Assembly: GCA_017515325.1 (NCBI GenBank)
Contig: JAFWGA010000013.1
Location: 208,629-272,628, forward strand
Source of the DNA: Blautia sp.
GTDB lineage: Bacteria > Bacillota > Clostridia > Lachnospirales > Lachnospiraceae
Length of the DNA: 64,000 nt
Direction of reading: 5' to 3'
In this document: piece by piece, positions 45,584-54,483 of the stretch
Layout of the letters: every line of letters begins with the position of its first letter
Numbering within the stretch: the first letter of the stretch is position 1
Notes under the pieces: model-generated
Database searches by the model: none
What the model was told of the DNA's origin: nothing
What the model saw: only the letters and a program-made list of their open reading frames with translations
Program-made: the position numbers and the translations under genes

Positions 45584-45699
45584 AGCGAAGTAGGAAATAG
45601 CGCGTTAAGTTGTCAGCGGCTGGGGAGTCGCCCTGAACCGAAAAGCCTGACCTGTTGAAGCAGGGACAGGCTTGCGATGCTTTTTCCGCACCCGTTGCT
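45584..45699 (+). promoter_or_regulatory. Tetrahydrofolate (THF) riboswitch
   Basis: The conserved element GCGCGTTAAGT (45600-45610 region) matches the THF-I consensus. P1 pairs AGCGA (45584-45588) with TTGCT (45695-45699). The 3' side has CCGCACCCG, corresponding to the consensus GCATCCG. It lies between the promoter at 45538 and folT, and a further hairpin at 45701-45722 before AGGAGGTG could be the expression platform. Known THF riboswitches turn off folate transport when folate is plentiful. Confidence 0.85.
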
Positions 45700-45775
45700 G
45701 CATGTGAGACATCTCATGATGTGGGTGGATATTATTTATCATGCTCTGTGGAGTCTGCATTAGGAGGTGTTTTTT

Positions 45776-46345
45776 ATGCATAAAATGGATGAAAAGGCTG
45801 TTGCGATCCGGAGGCTGGTCTATCTTTCCCTCATGGTTGCTCTTCAGATCCTGCTTACCAGACTGCTCGTGATTGATATGGGTGCCTATCGTATTTCATT
45901 TGGCAGTGTGGCGACGATCCTGGCTGGTCTCTGGCTGGGACCGGTAGCAGGCGGAGTCTGTGGACTGACGGCGGATGTCCTGGGCTGCTTTTTGAAAGGG
46001 TTCGCTGTAAATCCCTTGATTACCTTAGCCGCGATCATGTGGGGTGTGATTCCTGCCCTGCTGTGTTCAAAAGCCTGGAGAAGGGCAAAGACAAAAGCCG
46101 CAAAGACCGGCTGGCTTTGCGGCTCTATTGCCATAACGGCAGTAGTCAGTTCCTTACTTCTTACTACGGCGGGACTTGTTCTTTTTTTGGGCTATCATTT
46201 GTATGCCATTCTCCCGGGCAGGATCGTCCAGACTGCAATCATGACACCTTGCTATTGCGTCGTTACCTGCCTGATCTATTTTAGCCCTGTTACAGCGGTA
46301 ATTTCCGGTACATTTCCGGTTACAGGTTCTGTACCGTCACGTTGA
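45776..46345 (+). CDS. folT: Folate ECF transporter substrate-binding subunit FolT
   Basis: S component of an energy-coupling-factor transporter, membrane protein with about six hydrophobic segments over 189 residues. Typical S-component text: ISFGSVATILAGLWLGPVAG, then GCFLKGFAVNPLITL. It has no ATPase of its own and would share a general ECF module encoded elsewhere. ATG 45776 follows AGGAGGTG (45762-45769). The upstream THF riboswitch independently supports folate as substrate. Its last 9 bases overlap the stop end of the converging acetyltransferase gene. Confidence 0.9.
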   Translation: MHKMDEKAVAIRRLVYLSLMVALQILLTRLLVIDMGAYRISFGSVATILAGLWLGPVAGGVCGLTADVLGCFLKGFAVNPLITLAAIMWGVIPALLCSKAWRRAKTKAAKTGWLCGSIAITAVVSSLLLTTAGLVLFLGYHLYAILPGRIVQTAIMTPCYCVVTCLIYFSPVTAVISGTFPVTGSVPSR

Positions 46346-47131
46346 CAATAATCCTCCGACAGGGTGCTGCATTTTTCGTGAACCAACCGGTTGAACCCGG
46401 AACCAATACTGATAATAATCTATAAATCCCAGACTTTCATAGAGATTCCTGGCGGGGACATTGCCTTCTACCACCTGAAGATAGGCTTTGTCCGCGCCTT
46501 TTTTTTGTCCTGTGGAGATCAGGCCGCTGACGATTTGACGGGCAAGCCCTTTTTTCCTGAGGTCCTCTCTGACGTGAATGGCATAGATACCAATGAAATC
46601 CCGGTCCAGAATGCCAAGACCGGTAGCTGCAATCTTCCCATTTTTCATAACACAGGCACAGACGGTCTCCTTGGGAATAGCCTGGTACATGGAGGGAACA
46701 ACCTGAATATGGGTAGGATCGGTGACCTGCTTTAGCGAAAAGAGAGCTTGAACCCAGGCAGCTGGTATGCCGTCCAAAAACGTAACTTGAGGAAAAGGAC
46801 TGAGATTTGCAGCCTTGGAGAGATCAAGTGTCATCACGTTGGTGACATGCTCAATGCGGTATCCCCGGTTTTCCAGCATAAAATCGAAGTTGGGTGATAC
46901 CAGGGGACTGATCTTAAAGATAGCGGGAGAACCTAGTCTTTGATATTCCTTTTCACAAAATGGGATTTTCTCGCTCCAGGGGAGTGATTCTTCTCCGAAC
47001 TGCTCTACACTGTTGGTTCGGTGCGTATAAAAATAGGAGAAGCGGAGGATCCAGCCATCATAGAGTTCCATTTTATGAGAAGGCCAGGCATTCAGGGAGA
47101 GATCTTCGATCTGTTTGATGGAGGTGGGCAT
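46337..47131 (-). CDS. GNAT family N-acetyltransferase
   Basis: 264 residues. The N-terminal half (MELYDGWILRFSYFYTHRTN) resembles the YobR/FR47-like group; the C-terminal GNAT domain has the acetyl-CoA loop VREDLRKKGLARQIVSGL and the end motif NVPARNLYESLGF. Substrate unknown. The gene converges on folT with a 9-bp overlap and has its own promoter at 47191-47219 on the minus strand. Confidence 0.85.
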   Translation of the reverse strand: MPTSIKQIEDLSLNAWPSHKMELYDGWILRFSYFYTHRTNSVEQFGEESLPWSEKIPFCEKEYQRLGSPAIFKISPLVSPNFDFMLENRGYRIEHVTNVMTLDLSKAANLSPFPQVTFLDGIPAAWVQALFSLKQVTDPTHIQVVPSMYQAIPKETVCACVMKNGKIAATGLGILDRDFIGIYAIHVREDLRKKGLARQIVSGLISTGQKKGADKAYLQVVEGNVPARNLYESLGFIDYYQYWFRVQPVGSRKMQHPVGGLLST

Positions 47132-47190
47132 AATATTCCTTTCTTTATACCGTGGCCATTACGTCAACGGGAAAAAATCGTTTTGGGAGG

Positions 47191-47219
47191 AGTATAGACT
47201 ATAATACGAGGAAAAACAA
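47191..47219 (-). promoter_or_regulatory. Promoter of the GNAT gene
   Basis: On the minus strand TTGTTT (47219-47214), 17-bp spacer, TATACT (47196-47191), 60 bp upstream of the start. The rest of the 47132-47438 gap is AT-rich with no other clear element. Confidence 0.6.
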
Positions 47220-47438
47220 GAGGAATTGTTCAGTCGAAAGCCGGCACAGGACGACAAAATATAAGTGAAACAGACAATATACAGCATAATATGACAGACT
47301 AAAACGAAGCAAATAGGCTTATAGATATATATCATATATAATAATGGACAGATATCAGATAATATGCTAGGATATCTTTGCTGCATGAATCTGAGATGAA
47401 GCATTACCCTTGATGAAAACAGAAAGGAGGCTATGGAT

Positions 47439-47945
47439 ATGTTTGATTTGATTCCGGTTTTGTTGTCGGCCGGTGCAGTGGTAATGGATGTAAAGTCTGC
47501 CAGGATAAGCAACCGTTGGATTCTGATGGGTCTGGCAGGAGCCTTTCTGGGACAGCTTCTCCGGTCTGGAGGCCAGGGGATCCTGGCTGGAATGAAAGGT
47601 TTTTGTATTCCCTTTTTGTTGCTTGGCTGGCTCTTTCCTTTCCGCATGATGGGAGCCGGAGATATCAAGCTGCTTTGCGTCCTGGGAGTCTTTTTGGGGC
47701 CTGAGAGAATCCTTTTCTGCCTTATGTGGACGATGGGCATAGGAGCGGTCTTTTCCCTGATCCGCCTATGTACCAAAAAAATGATGAGACAGAGGGTTTT
47801 GTATTTTTTCCGATATCTCAGAAACTTCCTGATCACAAAGGAAATTGTCCCTTATCGAACAGGTGGATGGGAAAGACCGGAAAACATGCCTTTTACGATA
47901 CCTATCTTGCTGGGAATCCTTCTCGGCTTTTGCAGAGCTTATTAA
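47439..47945 (+). CDS. Prepilin peptidase, TadV/CpaA type
   Basis: Aspartic membrane protease of the A24 family, which trims Flp-type prepilins. The two catalytic aspartates are in VMDVKSARISNRW and in the motif GAGDIKLL. Several hydrophobic segments cover the 168 residues. I choose ATG 47439, eight bases after GGAGG (47426-47430); ATG 47433 is too close. The next gene, 10 bp downstream, is a CpaE/TadZ-like ATPase, which supports a Tad pilus context, but no CpaF, TadB/C or pilin gene follows. Confidence 0.85.
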   Translation: MFDLIPVLLSAGAVVMDVKSARISNRWILMGLAGAFLGQLLRSGGQGILAGMKGFCIPFLLLGWLFPFRMMGAGDIKLLCVLGVFLGPERILFCLMWTMGIGAVFSLIRLCTKKMMRQRVLYFFRYLRNFLITKEIVPYRTGGWERPENMPFTIPILLGILLGFCRAY

Positions 47946-47955
47946 AAAAGGAGAT

Positions 47956-48984
47956 ATGCCTTTGAAAAAAAACATATTTGCAGTGTGTGACCCAGAGCCG
48001 GAATATGCCGGTAACCTTTTGAACTTTCTGAATCGTACTCACCGTCTTCCCTTCTCGGTACAGGTCTTTACTTCTCTTGATCATCTTATTCTCTATGCTA
48101 AAGAAAATCCCATTGAACTTTTGCTGATCTCTTCGAAACTACTTGACGCAAGGCTGAGACAGCTTCAAATCGGAAAAATAGTGGTTCTTTCAGAAGGGAC
48201 GGTGGAGGAAGAATGGCAGGAAAGCACCAGTGTTTATAAGTACCAATCCGGGACAGCGGTGCTTCAGGAAACGCTCGCTGCCTATTCTGAAAACAGGGAT
48301 GAAACTCCGCGGGTTCTGCCTGTGGGAAAAAAGAAACAGACCAGATACGGGATCTATTCTCCAATAGGAAGATGCCTGAAAACCTCCTTTGCGCTGGCGA
48401 TAGGCCAGGAGAAGGCAAGGTCCGGAGGAACACTTTATATAAACCTGGAGGGAAATTCTGGTTTGGGCAAGCTTATGGGTCGGAGCTTTGTTCATACTCT
48501 GAGTGATGTCCTTTACTTTGCCAGACAGCAAGATCCAAATCTGATCCATAGGATAAATGGCATCATTCAGACGGTGAATCATTTGGATTTTATCCCTCCT
48601 GTCAATCTGTCGTCAGACATTTTTCAGGCTGGATGGAAGGACTGGGAGTATCTGATCAGAGTACTTTCGTCTCAGAGCAGTTATGAGACTCTGGTGCTGG
48701 ATATAGGAAATGACACAGAGAACGCAATTGAGCTGATGAAGGCATGTGACTATGTGTTTATGCCCATCCTGAATGATACCATATCCCTGGCTAAGCTTTC
48801 CCAGTTTGAGAGCATGCTTCACATTTGGGAGGAGGAGAACCTTATGAACCGGATCACAAAGGTCTGCCTGCCTCAGCAAATGGTCATTCTTCCGGCCGAT
48901 ACCTATGTGGAAAGACTGCTTTACAGCGAAATTGGGGATATAGCCAGAGAGCTTCTCAGTCAAATACCGTTTATCATTGCGTAG
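47956..48984 (+). CDS. CpaE/TadZ-like ATPase with deviant P-loop
   Basis: 342 residues. The N-terminal part (about 1-120) looks like the receiver-like domain of TadZ/CpaE (NIFAVCDPEPEYAGNLLNFL). The C-terminal MinD/ParA-like domain starts IYSPIGRCLKTSFALAIGQ, where the usual KGGVGKT is altered but a Lys-Thr-Ser is kept. LVLDIGNDTENAIELMKACD corresponds to the second conserved region. Start ATG 47956 is only two bases from AAGGAGA; TTG 47962 in frame, eight bases from GGAG, may be the real start. It probably positions a Tad secretion apparatus. Confidence 0.75.
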   Translation: MPLKKNIFAVCDPEPEYAGNLLNFLNRTHRLPFSVQVFTSLDHLILYAKENPIELLLISSKLLDARLRQLQIGKIVVLSEGTVEEEWQESTSVYKYQSGTAVLQETLAAYSENRDETPRVLPVGKKKQTRYGIYSPIGRCLKTSFALAIGQEKARSGGTLYINLEGNSGLGKLMGRSFVHTLSDVLYFARQQDPNLIHRINGIIQTVNHLDFIPPVNLSSDIFQAGWKDWEYLIRVLSSQSSYETLVLDIGNDTENAIELMKACDYVFMPILNDTISLAKLSQFESMLHIWEEENLMNRITKVCLPQQMVILPADTYVERLLYSEIGDIARELLSQIPFIIA

Positions 48985-48990
48985 AATCGG

Positions 48991-49019
48991 TTGCACATTG
49001 GGATAAGGTTTGATAGAAT
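48991..49019 (+). promoter_or_regulatory. Promoter upstream of the RsmJ-like gene
   Basis: TTGCAC (48991-48996), 17-bp spacer, TAGAAT (49014-49019). It implies a leader of about 130 nt if the start at 49154 is right. Confidence 0.55.
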
Positions 49020-49153
49020 AAATACTCCTGCAAAGGTGCATGCCCTATGCGGCAATAGGAGCTGTACTTTCTGCTGAAGCAATAATACCGACATTCGGAT
49101 TCATTGAGTCAACGGACAAAACTGTGTTATGGGAGGAGAAGAGTTGGGTATCG

Positions 49154-49915
49154 ATGAGAGATAGATTGAGAATCATATGTAAAAACGGGGGAAATGAAGA
49201 AGAGGCAAAAAATCTGGCGCAGAGACTGGAGATTCCACTTGATGGGTCAAACGCAAAACCGGCTTCTGACCAGCTTGTCTTGTACTTTGAAGAGTCCGGG
49301 GTCTCTCTTCATTGCGGCAGAATGTCTTTGAAAGGCGATTATGAGAAGCTGCTGCCAAGGCTGAGGCCGGACAAGCTGTCCAAGGAGCTTTTACTACAGG
49401 CAGCCCGGATCAGGAAGGACAAGAATCCCTCGGCAGTTGATGCTACGGCAGGCATGGGTGAGGATGCTCTTTTGCTGGCAGCGTCCGGCTTTGAAGTGAC
49501 TTTATTTGAATCGGATCCGGTGATCGCTGCACTTCTGAAGGATACCATCCGCAGGGCCAGGCTGCAGCCCCGGTTGACTGAGATTGCCGATCGGATGCAT
49601 CTGTTCGAGCAGGATAGTATAAAGGCTCTTCCGAATCTTTCTTCGATGGTGGATATTGTCTATCTTGACCCCATGTTCCCGGCTCGAAAAAAAAGCGCAC
49701 TGGTCAAAAAAAAGCTTCAGCTTCTTCAGCACCTTGAACAGCCCTGTGAGGATGAAGAAAGTCTGCTGGCTGCAGCCAGTCAGGCTCACCCACAGAAAAT
49801 TATTGTAAAAAGGCCGCCCAAGGGACCTTATTTGGCAGGGAGAAAGCCGGATTATTCCTTTATGGGAAAAGCTGTCCGCTTTGACTGCCTGCTCATGCGG
49901 GTTAATGAAATGTGA
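49154..49915 (+). CDS. RsmJ-like class I SAM-dependent methyltransferase
   Basis: Probable 16S rRNA guanine-N2 methyltransferase. Family motifs: AVDATAGMGEDALLLA (SAM loop), FESDPVIAALL, VDIVYLDPMFPARKKS (catalytic-type DPMFP), and IVKRPPKGPYL. The frame is open back to 49040, but that region looks non-coding; ATG 49154 starts where similarity begins. The nearest site, GGGAGGAG at 49131-49138, is 15 bases away, so the start is uncertain. The stop codon overlaps a dispersed repeat. Confidence 0.78.
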   Translation: MRDRLRIICKNGGNEEEAKNLAQRLEIPLDGSNAKPASDQLVLYFEESGVSLHCGRMSLKGDYEKLLPRLRPDKLSKELLLQAARIRKDKNPSAVDATAGMGEDALLLAASGFEVTLFESDPVIAALLKDTIRRARLQPRLTEIADRMHLFEQDSIKALPNLSSMVDIVYLDPMFPARKKSALVKKKLQLLQHLEQPCEDEESLLAAASQAHPQKIIVKRPPKGPYLAGRKPDYSFMGKAVRFDCLLMRVNEM

Positions 49916-49946
49916 CCGATGCCAATGGCATTTGCAAAATCTGCGC
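49912..49946 (+). repeat. Dispersed GTGRCCGAT repeat, copy next to rsmJ-like stop
   Basis: 35 bases that match 61992-62026 at 28 positions. The inner mini-hairpin TGCC-AAT-GGCA here becomes TACC-AAC-GGTA there, a paired change. The first bases include the stop codon of the preceding gene. Confidence 0.6.
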
Positions 49947-50036
49947 TGCACACTTATGCGCTTGCTGCGCATCCGCATTTTGCTCATTCCCTTGGTGGGT
50001 GACTCGTAAGGATGCGATGGAACAGCAGTTGGCTGA

Positions 50037-50978
50037 ATGGAGAAAAAGACAGACATGGAAAATGAAAAGCTGGAGATGATCCAGGATGAAATGGAGCCTG
50101 AACCCCTCCCGGCAGGAGAAAGGATCCCAAAGCGAAAGAGCAGATTCGGCTTGATTGTGGGAGCCTTGTATCCTGTTGTCATTCATCTTATCCTGGGAGA
50201 GGGAATCATTTGGGCTGCTTACCTGATCCCTAAACTGACAGGCAGCAGCCATAACATCCCGTTACAAGATAATATACTGGTCCTGACCGGATTGAACGGC
50301 CTTTTAGCCGGGGCCGTACTGGTCCCTTTGTATCTGGTAAACCAAAATCGTCGAAGACAAGATGGTGTGATTCCAGGGGATACAGCGTTAGGACTTTCTT
50401 TTGGGGAAGGAATTCTTCTCCTTTTGATGGGAATCTGTCTATCCGTATACACAAATCTCCTCATGACCCTGTTATCAAACTATATCTCTTCGGAAAGCTA
50501 TCAGGCAGTGATGGAAGCGATCACTGCCAACAATTCTCCTTTGGCCATGCTGTTCTGGGTTGGATGGATTGCCCCGATGGCTGAAGAGATTGTATTTCGC
50601 TGGATGGTTTTTCTTCATTTGAGAGATCATCTTAGCCTGTTGCTGTCCGCATGGGTAAGCGCCATTATTTTCGGAGTCTATCATGGGAATGTACTCCAGG
50701 CCATCTATGCATCTATCCTGGGAGTTTGCTTTGCCTTGCTTTTGGAGTACACGGGAAGCCTCATTTCCTGCATGCTGCTGCATATTGGAGCGAATTCCTG
50801 GAGCCTGCTCCTTGACATTTCTTTCGAACGTGCAGGCGGATCAGAATCCTTTGCCCTTCTTGAAAAAGTCGCTCCGATTTTGGGGGCGGCATTTATCCTG
50901 CTCCTTCCTGTGACCGTCTGGGGGTTTCACTATTTCAGAATGAAATATCGGATGAGAGACAGACAAAGACTGATATAG
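50037..50978 (+). CDS. CPBP-family intramembrane protease
   Basis: Membrane glutamic protease of the CAAX protease/bacteriocin-processing (CPBP, Abi) family. About eight hydrophobic segments over 313 residues. Catalytic motifs: EEIVFRWMVF (EExxxR), FGVYHGN (FxxxH), and LLHIGANSW. In other bacteria members process prenylated proteins or protect against bacteriocins; the substrate here is unknown. ATG 50037 is listed; ATG 50055, twelve bases after GGAG, is an equally good start. A pseudouridine synthase follows. Confidence 0.83.
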   Translation: MEKKTDMENEKLEMIQDEMEPEPLPAGERIPKRKSRFGLIVGALYPVVIHLILGEGIIWAAYLIPKLTGSSHNIPLQDNILVLTGLNGLLAGAVLVPLYLVNQNRRRQDGVIPGDTALGLSFGEGILLLLMGICLSVYTNLLMTLLSNYISSESYQAVMEAITANNSPLAMLFWVGWIAPMAEEIVFRWMVFLHLRDHLSLLLSAWVSAIIFGVYHGNVLQAIYASILGVCFALLLEYTGSLISCMLLHIGANSWSLLLDISFERAGGSESFALLEKVAPILGAAFILLLPVTVWGFHYFRMKYRMRDRQRLI

Positions 50979-51003
50979 AGGGGATTTTGAGGAGGTGATC
51001 GGT

Positions 51004-51735
51004 TTGGAAGGACAACTGCGACTGGACAGATTTCTTTCAGACGCCGGACAACTGGCTCGAAGTGAAGCAAAAAAGGCGATCCGGCAGGGCAGAGTCAGGG
51101 TGAATGACATTTCAGAGAAGTCTCCCGAGAGAAAGGTATCCGAAAAAGATGTCGTCAGCCTGGACGGGAGAGTTTTGAAGATGGCGCCTGATTTTGTCTA
51201 TTATCTTCTGAACAAGCCGGCCGGTTATCTTAGCGCTACGCAGGATAAAAGCCAGCAGACTGTGCTGGATCTCGTCCCTCACGACAAACGAAGGGATCTC
51301 TTTCCGGTAGGCCGTCTGGATAAGGACACGGAAGGTCTTTTGTTGATTACGGACGATGGAGGCCTTGCGCACAGACTGCTTTCTCCCGCAAATCATGTGG
51401 ATAAGACCTATTACGCCCTGGTACGGGGCGCCATGACACGGGAGGATGTGAAGGCTTTTCAGGAAGGCCTTGACATAGGAGATGAGAAACCGACTTTGCC
51501 TGCCGAGCTAAAGATCCTTTCAGTCAAAAGGGAGGGCCAGGCTGGTGAGGATACTCTTTCCCGGGTGGAGATCACAGTCAGGGAAGGAAGGTTCCATCAG
51601 GTCAAAAGGATGGTCATGGCTGTGGGTAAAGAAGTGATTTACCTGAAACGTCTTTCTATGGGTCCCCTCATGTTGCCCGATGATCTGGCAGAAGGGGAAT
51701 TCAGGCAACTGCTCCGGGAAGAGATTCTTTTTTGA
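51004..51735 (+). CDS. RsuA/RluB-type rRNA pseudouridine synthase
   Basis: Isomerises a uridine in 16S or 23S rRNA. An N-terminal S4 RNA-binding domain (about 1-60) precedes the catalytic domain with GRLDKDTEGLLLITDDG (catalytic Asp), LLNKPAGYL and EGRFHQVKRM. Length 243 fits. TTG 51004 sits properly behind AGGAGGTGAT at 50990-50999, a near-perfect anti-16S match; GTG 50995 falls inside that site. Confidence 0.9.
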   Translation: MEGQLRLDRFLSDAGQLARSEAKKAIRQGRVRVNDISEKSPERKVSEKDVVSLDGRVLKMAPDFVYYLLNKPAGYLSATQDKSQQTVLDLVPHDKRRDLFPVGRLDKDTEGLLLITDDGGLAHRLLSPANHVDKTYYALVRGAMTREDVKAFQEGLDIGDEKPTLPAELKILSVKREGQAGEDTLSRVEITVREGRFHQVKRMVMAVGKEVIYLKRLSMGPLMLPDDLAEGEFRQLLREEILF

Positions 51736-51821
51736 CGGGGATCACTGGAATCAGAGAATACAAGAATCAGAAAATACAAACAGAAGAAAAAAGGATGTTA
51801 ATATAATAGCATTGCGATAGA

Positions 51822-51915
51822 AAACGAATCAAAATGCCTGCATTTTGATTCGTTTGCTGTGCCGAATATACGCCGCTGCAAGCGGAAGGATTCCGCAGTA
51901 AATTCGTGCGCATAC
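51822..51915 (+). repeat. Dispersed two-hairpin intergenic repeat, copy 2
   Basis: Hairpin 1 is a perfect 15-bp stem: AAACGAATCAAAATG (51822-51836), loop CCTG, CATTTTGATTCGTTT (51841-51855). Hairpin 2 pairs GTGCCGAATATAC (from 51859) with GTAAATTCGTGCGC (51898-51911). The unit parallels 11215-11307 in length, order and final 18-mer, and again lies shortly upstream of a start codon. Confidence 0.75.
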
Positions 51916-51989
51916 GAGAATTGGTAAGCAGTCCGCATTTTTGGCGGTAGAATCATTTTATGATACAGATCCTGGAGGAATAAAAGCAG

Positions 51990-54059
51990 ATGAGCGATAG
52001 AGGAAATGAAGATATCCGTAGGTCAGGAGGTATAGACTGGGATGCTATGACATTGTCACAGTCAGAGAATACAGACAGAGCGGATGGCGGAATGGATTCT
52101 CTCAAAATCCCTTTGGGTGAGAATTGGGATATTGATGAGCCAGGAAGCTCAGAAGAGGTCCAAAGATCTGCCCCGGATGACCAGGATATGGATCGTGACA
52201 AAGAAGCATTTTCGGATCAGGATAAAGAAAAGAACCTTGAAGCTTCTTCGGACCAGGAAGAAGAAAGCGAGAAGGAGGAAGATACGGAAGAAGTACCTTT
52301 GGATCGTAAGGGGGAGCCAGTTCAAACGGAGGCTTCTGCGGCTTCTGACCGCGAGGAAGAAATACCGGATGAACCATGCCAGGAGTCCGATGAGGAAGAG
52401 ACAGAGGAGACAGGATACGATAACGGTAGCGGCAGAGAAGAAGCGCTGGATTCTATCCAGGCGGAGAATCAGAACGATAGGCCATCTACAAGGACACAGT
52501 CCAATGAAGAAAGGGAAGAAAGGCCTGTCGTCAGGGTAGCTGCCCGTCCGCCCAGGACAAAATCCGCCAGGCCGGGAAAGATCTCCTATGTGGATCTGTC
52601 AAGGCATGATGATTATATTGCTCCGCTGATCAAACAGAAAGTCAAGCATACAGGATTGAAGATTATGCTGACGGCTGCCTGTATGGGGCTGGTCATGATA
52701 TCGGCCCTTTATGCGGCAATGGTTTATTTCTATACGGATCATTTTTTCCTGAGGACCTTTGTCAATGGAATAGAGTGTTCTAATCTGACCGCTTATGAGG
52801 TTGAGAAGAAAATCGCGAATCAGTTCTCGGATTATACCATCGAGGTGGCTTCCAGAGGAAATGAATCCCAGGTGATCAGAGGCAGTGATATCGGCTACCG
52901 TTATATTTCGGACGGAGAGGTTCTGAACCTTTTGAAGGCACAGAATCCCTATGAATGGCCTCGGGCACTGATAGACAAGACAAATTATACCATCCGGGAA
53001 AATGTTACCTTCAACAGAGTATTGCTCAGAACTCAGCTCAGTACACTCGCCTGCACGCAGGAAGAAAACCAGGTTTATCCTGAGGATGCCTACATTACCA
53101 TGAATAACGACCAGTTTACCATTGTCCCGGAAACACAGGGGAGCAATATCCTGGTAAAAAATGCCTTCTGGGCGCTGGATGAAGCGATTGATGCCGGAAA
53201 AAGCTCTATCGATTTTGATGCCGAGGAGGATGTATATGCCACGGCAAAGATGACCAGTGACAGTGAAGAGATTCAGAAGCTGTTGGCAGCCTACAATAAC
53301 TTCACCAAGGCCAAGATTACCTATATCTTTGGCGATGAGACCACCACCCTGACGGGAGACACCCTGAAAACCTGGTTGGAATTTGATGCGGATGGGAGGC
53401 TGATCCAGGATACGGGAAGCTTTATGCAGCATGTATCGGATTACATTGCCCAGCTTGCGGCAGAGCATGATACTGTGGGGACTTCACGCCCCTTCATGGC
53501 TACTGATGGAAGGCTTGTCTATGTATACGGCTATGCCTATGGCTGGTCTATCGATCAGGTGGCAGAAGCCGCGGCCTTAGCCCAGGACATTACCAGTGGA
53601 AATGTAGTGTCCCGTGAACCAATTTATGCCACGACAGCGAATTCTCATGGCTTTAACGACTTGGGGAATACCTATATCGAGGTGGATATGGGCAATCAGC
53701 ACATGTATTATTACCAGAATGGGTATATCATTTTTGATTCCGACTTTGTCTCCGGGGATATCACGGTAGACGGGCATGCCACACCTGAGGGGATCTATAC
53801 CCTTTATTCCAAGCAGAGTCCGGCTATCCTGAAGGGTGAGTCAGACGAAACCGGGAAACCGGAATATGAGACAGAGGTAGAGTACTGGATGCCCTTCAAT
53901 GGCGGGATCGGTTTTCACGATGCTTCCTGGCAGCCCTACTTCGGCGGTGACCGTTTTATGGGAGGGGGGTCCCATGGCTGTATCAATCTTCCCTATTATG
54001 CAGCCGCTCAGCTGTACAATATCATCGATTATGGAGTTCCTATTGTCTGCTTTTATTGA
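51990..54059 (+). CDS. L,D-transpeptidase with peptidoglycan-binding domain
   Basis: Membrane-anchored cell-wall crosslinking enzyme (YkuD fold), 689 residues. A long acidic cytoplasmic region rich in Glu/Asp (about 1-205) precedes one membrane segment (about 228-250, MLTAACMGLVMISALYAAMV). PG_binding_4-like repeats follow, and the C-terminal YkuD domain has the nucleophile Cys664 in GGGSHGCINLPYYAA. ATG 51990 follows GGAGGAATAAAAGC. It is likely co-transcribed with the small membrane protein 19 bp downstream. Confidence 0.92.
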   Translation: MSDRGNEDIRRSGGIDWDAMTLSQSENTDRADGGMDSLKIPLGENWDIDEPGSSEEVQRSAPDDQDMDRDKEAFSDQDKEKNLEASSDQEEESEKEEDTEEVPLDRKGEPVQTEASAASDREEEIPDEPCQESDEEETEETGYDNGSGREEALDSIQAENQNDRPSTRTQSNEEREERPVVRVAARPPRTKSARPGKISYVDLSRHDDYIAPLIKQKVKHTGLKIMLTAACMGLVMISALYAAMVYFYTDHFFLRTFVNGIECSNLTAYEVEKKIANQFSDYTIEVASRGNESQVIRGSDIGYRYISDGEVLNLLKAQNPYEWPRALIDKTNYTIRENVTFNRVLLRTQLSTLACTQEENQVYPEDAYITMNNDQFTIVPETQGSNILVKNAFWALDEAIDAGKSSIDFDAEEDVYATAKMTSDSEEIQKLLAAYNNFTKAKITYIFGDETTTLTGDTLKTWLEFDADGRLIQDTGSFMQHVSDYIAQLAAEHDTVGTSRPFMATDGRLVYVYGYAYGWSIDQVAEAAALAQDITSGNVVSREPIYATTANSHGFNDLGNTYIEVDMGNQHMYYYQNGYIIFDSDFVSGDITVDGHATPEGIYTLYSKQSPAILKGESDETGKPEYETEVEYWMPFNGGIGFHDASWQPYFGGDRFMGGGSHGCINLPYYAAAQLYNIIDYGVPIVCFY

Positions 54060-54078
54060 TAAGGGGAGTGTAAAAAAA

Positions 54079-54378
54079 ATGATGACAGACCAGACCTGGG
54101 GCTGGCTTCTGGCCGTAGTTTCCTTTGTGATCGGTATCCTGGTTCTGACGGGAAACGGAGATTTTTTTCTGAAGGGAGCAAATGAAGCAGCAAGGAAAAA
54201 GATGTATGATATGGATAAACTGACCAAGGCCAGCGGGGTCGCTTTGCTCCTCTTTGGCGTGGTCACTTTGATCGACAGCTTTACGACCGGCCTTTTGGCC
54301 AAGATTGTTTACCTTGTGGCTGTGATCGTCATACTCGCAGGTTTCATTGTGTATCTGAAAAAAAAGTGCAGAAGGTGA
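54079..54378 (+). CDS. Small membrane protein, DUF3784-like
   Basis: 99 residues with three hydrophobic segments (WLLAVVSFVIGILVLTG, ASGVALLLFGVVTLIDSF, VYLVAVIVILAGFIVYL) and a basic tail. The layout, with a Met-Asp-Lys-rich segment between first and second spans, resembles DUF3784. Function unknown. ATG 54079 (or the adjacent ATG 54082) follows AAGGGGAGTG. The 105 bp downstream before the reversed HAD gene show no clear terminator. Confidence 0.7.
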   Translation: MMTDQTWGWLLAVVSFVIGILVLTGNGDFFLKGANEAARKKMYDMDKLTKASGVALLLFGVVTLIDSFTTGLLAKIVYLVAVIVILAGFIVYLKKKCRR

Positions 54379-54483
54379 ATGGCAGGGGGCCGATCAGGTC
54401 GGTCACTGTCAGGTGGCGCATTTTCTTGTGGCACCCCTGCCATGGAATCGGGAAGCCCGGCATCTGGGTCGGAGCTTCCCGGC

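Noticed and set aside
49040-49153. N-terminal extension of the RsmJ-like protein
   Set aside because: The extra 38 residues show no similarity to the family and no ribosome site; they are more likely leader sequence.
53899-54078. Longer 159-residue reading of the DUF3784-like gene
   Set aside because: The added part lies inside the L,D-transpeptidase catalytic domain in another frame; the ATG at 54079 has its own ribosome site.
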